6,811 nt of DNA from Rhodovulum sp. GTDB lineage: Bacteria > Pseudomonadota > Alphaproteobacteria > Rhodobacterales > Rhodobacteraceae. The stretch lies in the NCBI GenBank assembly GCA_020637615.1, contig JACKKC010000057.1:1-6811 (forward strand), in the 5' to 3' direction. Made by a program: the position numbers and the translations under genes. The notes below the pieces were generated by a model. It was not told the origin of the DNA. It worked only from the letters and a program-made list of their open reading frames with translations, and ran no database searches. Below, piece after piece: positions 6,105-6,811 of the stretch; the first letter of the stretch is position 1; each line of letters opens with the position of its first letter.

Positions 6105-6199
6105 GCACCCCATGCCTCCGGACCGAAAAGGCGAGGCGCCGATGGCGCGTCGCCCGGTCCGGTCGCCCGGAGGCGCAAGCCGAAGGGCGAGGGGGGTGC
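6105..6199 (-). other. Nested inverted-repeat block, possible structured RNA
   Basis: Complementary arms are nested. GCACCCC (6105-6111) pairs with GGGGTGC (6193-6199). GCCTCCGG (6114-6121) pairs with CCGGAGGC (6167-6174). Inside these lies the hairpin at 6130-6154. An alternative inner pairing is CCGGACCG (6118-6125) with CGGTCCGG (6155-6162). Nested pairing over about 95 bases is more than I expect by chance even in GC-rich DNA. I compared it by eye with SRP RNA, tmRNA, RNase P and tRNA signatures and saw none. The minus strand is favoured because of the T-runs, but this is inference. Confidence 0.3.
6126..6154 (-). terminator. Minus-strand terminator-like hairpin, proximal of a tandem pair
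   Basis: GGCGA (6130-6134) pairs with TCGCC (6150-6154), and GCGCC (6136-6140) with GGCGC (6144-6148). They are separated by a single G-G mismatch and capped by the triloop GAT. On the minus strand this 10-bp hairpin is followed directly by TTTT (AAAA at 6126-6129 on the + strand). On the + strand the same AAAA would be a bulge within a longer stem. Confidence 0.45.
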
Positions 6200-6253
6200 A
6201 GCCTTACTGTCGGTTGAGGATCGGGACGCGTCGGCCCTGGACGGCGTGCGAAG

Positions 6254-6281
6254 CGCGCCGGCCCCCGGCAGGGCCGGCGCG
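6254..6281. repeat. Perfect 11-bp inverted repeat
   Basis: CGCGCCGGCCC at 6254-6264 and GGGCCGGCGCG at 6271-6281 are perfect inverted copies around the loop CCGGCA. There is no T-run on either side. It abuts the next inverted repeat at 6282 without a single spacer base. Confidence 0.6.
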
Positions 6282-6307
6282 GCCCGATCGCCGCGGGTCG
6301 ATCGGGC
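6282..6307. repeat. Perfect 9-bp inverted repeat directly adjoining the previous one
   Basis: GCCCGATCG at 6282-6290 and CGATCGGGC at 6299-6307 are perfect inverted copies around the loop CCGCGGGT. Each arm contains the palindrome CGATCG. With the repeat at 6254-6281 it makes a double hairpin. A smaller hairpin, GCCCCG-AGG-CGGGGC, follows at 6370-6384. Confidence 0.55.
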
Positions 6308-6393
6308 TGGGGGCACCTGACTCGGGCCGGGATGAAAGCCGATGGCGAAGACCGCTCGCATGACACCGCGCCCCGAGGCGGGGCCGAATTCTG

Positions 6394-6422
6394 TTGCCAG
6401 CACGGGGGCGCGTGGCTAGCGT
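6394..6422 (+). promoter_or_regulatory. Weak candidate promoter for the glutamine-synthetase-like gene
   Basis: TTGCCA at 6394-6399 (five of six matches to TTGACA) and TAGCGT at 6417-6422 (three of six to TATAAT) are spaced by 17 bp and would give a leader of about 40 bases. The -10 match is poor. Confidence 0.25.
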
Positions 6423-6467
6423 CCGGAAGGGGCCAGGCGTGGCGCGACATGCCTCGAGGGGCTGGGA

Positions 6468-6811
6468 ATGCAGGGAAAACTGACGCTTCCGGAGCTGGAG
6501 GAGGCCGTCGCCGAGGGCACGATCGACACGGTGATCGTGGCGCTCGTCGACATGCAGGCCCGGCTGATGGGCAAGCGCTTCCAGGCGGAATTCTTCCTGC
6601 AGAGCGCCCATCGCGAGACCCACGGCTGCAACTACCTGCTCGCGACCGACCTCGAGATGGAGACGGTACCCGGCTATGCCGCGACCAGCTGGGCGGCGGG
6701 CTACGGCGATTACGTCATGCGCCCCGACCTCGCCACCCTGCGCCGGATCCCCTGGCTCGAGGGCACGGCGCTGGTGCTGGCGGACGTGCTCGACCACCAC
6801 ACCCATGCGGA
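6468..6811 (+). CDS. Glutamine synthetase family protein, 5' part (GlnT/PuuA-like)
   Basis: The gene runs off the right edge; 114 complete codons are present of an expected 440-460. The family ligates ammonia or an amine to the gamma-carboxyl of glutamate using ATP, in the cytoplasm. The fragment covers the N-terminal beta-grasp domain: IDTVIVALVDMQARLMGKRF at 19-38, then ETHGCNYLLATDLEMETVPG (50-69), GYGDYVMRPDLATLRRIPW (78-96) and LADVLDHHTHA (104-114). The VDMQ-R-L-GKR and PDL-TLR-IPW elements are standard for the family. The HGCNYLLATDLEM wording fits the group annotated as glutamine-synthetase-like or gamma-glutamyl-amine ligases more than housekeeping GlnA. ATG 6468 follows GAGGGG at 6456-6461 with 6-base spacing. 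The catalytic domain is outside the window, so ammonia versus polyamine or methylamine as substrate cannot be decided here. Confidence 0.92.
   Translation, partial: MQGKLTLPELEEAVAEGTIDTVIVALVDMQARLMGKRFQAEFFLQSAHRETHGCNYLLATDLEMETVPGYAATSWAAGYGDYVMRPDLATLRRIPWLEGTALVLADVLDHHTHA

Larger units (their letters stand above)
6024..6467. other. Hairpin-dense spacer upstream of the glutamine-synthetase-like gene
   Basis: No protein gene is supported on either strand in these 444 bp. Frames stay open only because stop codons are rare in such GC-rich DNA, and their translations are Arg/Pro-rich without known motifs. The region contains at least five strong inverted repeats between 6085 and 6384, several described separately. 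On the minus strand two of them are followed by TTTT. The last 80 bp before the gene lack strong structure and contain a weak promoter-like sequence and the ribosome binding site. Confidence 0.55.

Noticed and set aside
6024..6110. tRNA-like or other housekeeping RNA signals
   Set aside because: I looked for a T-loop GGTTCRA, the SRP GGAAGGRAGCAGCC core, RNase P GGAAAGTCCGGG and tmRNA ends on both strands of the spacer and saw none.
4958..6403. A 481-codon open frame on the minus strand across exoD and both flanking spacers
   Set aside because: Low-complexity Arg/Pro/Ser translation that is antisense to exoD and the lipoprotein. It is explained by the scarcity of stop codons in GC-rich DNA.
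6440..6452. Sigma54-like TGGCGCG...TGC upstream of the glutamine-synthetase-like gene
   Set aside because: The spacing between the GG and GC elements is two bases short of the required -24/-12 distance, and it overlaps the translation initiation region.
6204..6806. A minus-strand open frame ending just before the tandem minus-strand terminators
   Set aside because: The position is suggestive, but most of it is antisense to the well-supported glutamine-synthetase-like gene, and the unique C-terminal part is Arg/Ser/Pro-rich with no recognisable domain. I keep the terminators as an open question and do not call this gene.
1..6811. CRISPR arrays, insertion sequences, integrase or attachment sites, toxin-antitoxin or defence genes
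   Set aside because: There are no regularly spaced direct repeats, no transposase or recombinase motifs and no paired small toxin-antitoxin-like genes. The protein content is metabolic, transport and envelope related.

Overview
The window reads as a GC-rich alphaproteobacterial chromosome segment, most likely Rhodobacterales or a close relative. I base this on the strong G/C preference at third codon positions, the sfsA-map gene pair, and how the map, TRAP-transporter and glutamine-synthetase-like proteins read. This is recognition from memory, not a database search. Every protein gene I can support lies on the + strand.

Layout. 1-407: 3' part of sfsA. 464-1303: map, type I methionine aminopeptidase with all metal ligands. 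1304-1700: a 397-bp spacer that changes from GC-rich and hairpin-rich to a more AT-rich leader with a candidate promoter. 1701-4883: a complete three-gene tripartite TRAP transporter operon. It encodes a periplasmic binding protein (DctP) of the TakP/FcbT1 type, a small membrane subunit (DctQ) and a large membrane subunit (DctM), with a GC-rich hairpin between dctP and dctQ. 4884-5158: a 275-bp spacer with several inverted repeats and a segment that may be a dispersed repeat. 5159-5794: an ExoD-family membrane protein. 5850-6023: a 57-residue lipoprotein with a clear lipobox and a strong ribosome binding site, easily missed by a length cutoff. 6024-6467: a hairpin-dense spacer that includes two terminator-like hairpins oriented to the minus strand. 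6468-6811: 5' part of a glutamine-synthetase-family gene cut by the window edge.

How the genes fit together. sfsA and map are housekeeping-type genes. The TRAP operon is a self-contained sodium-driven uptake system, probably for an organic acid or similar carboxylate; the sequence does not fix the ligand. ExoD-like, the lipoprotein and the glutamine-synthetase-like gene look like separate units. The last may belong to amine or polyamine (gamma-glutamylation) metabolism continuing beyond the window.

I see no CRISPR array, insertion sequence, phage gene, toxin-antitoxin pair or defence system. The least explained part is the 6081-6384 spacer, where strong nested and tandem hairpins and minus-strand terminator signatures sit among genes that all run on the + strand.
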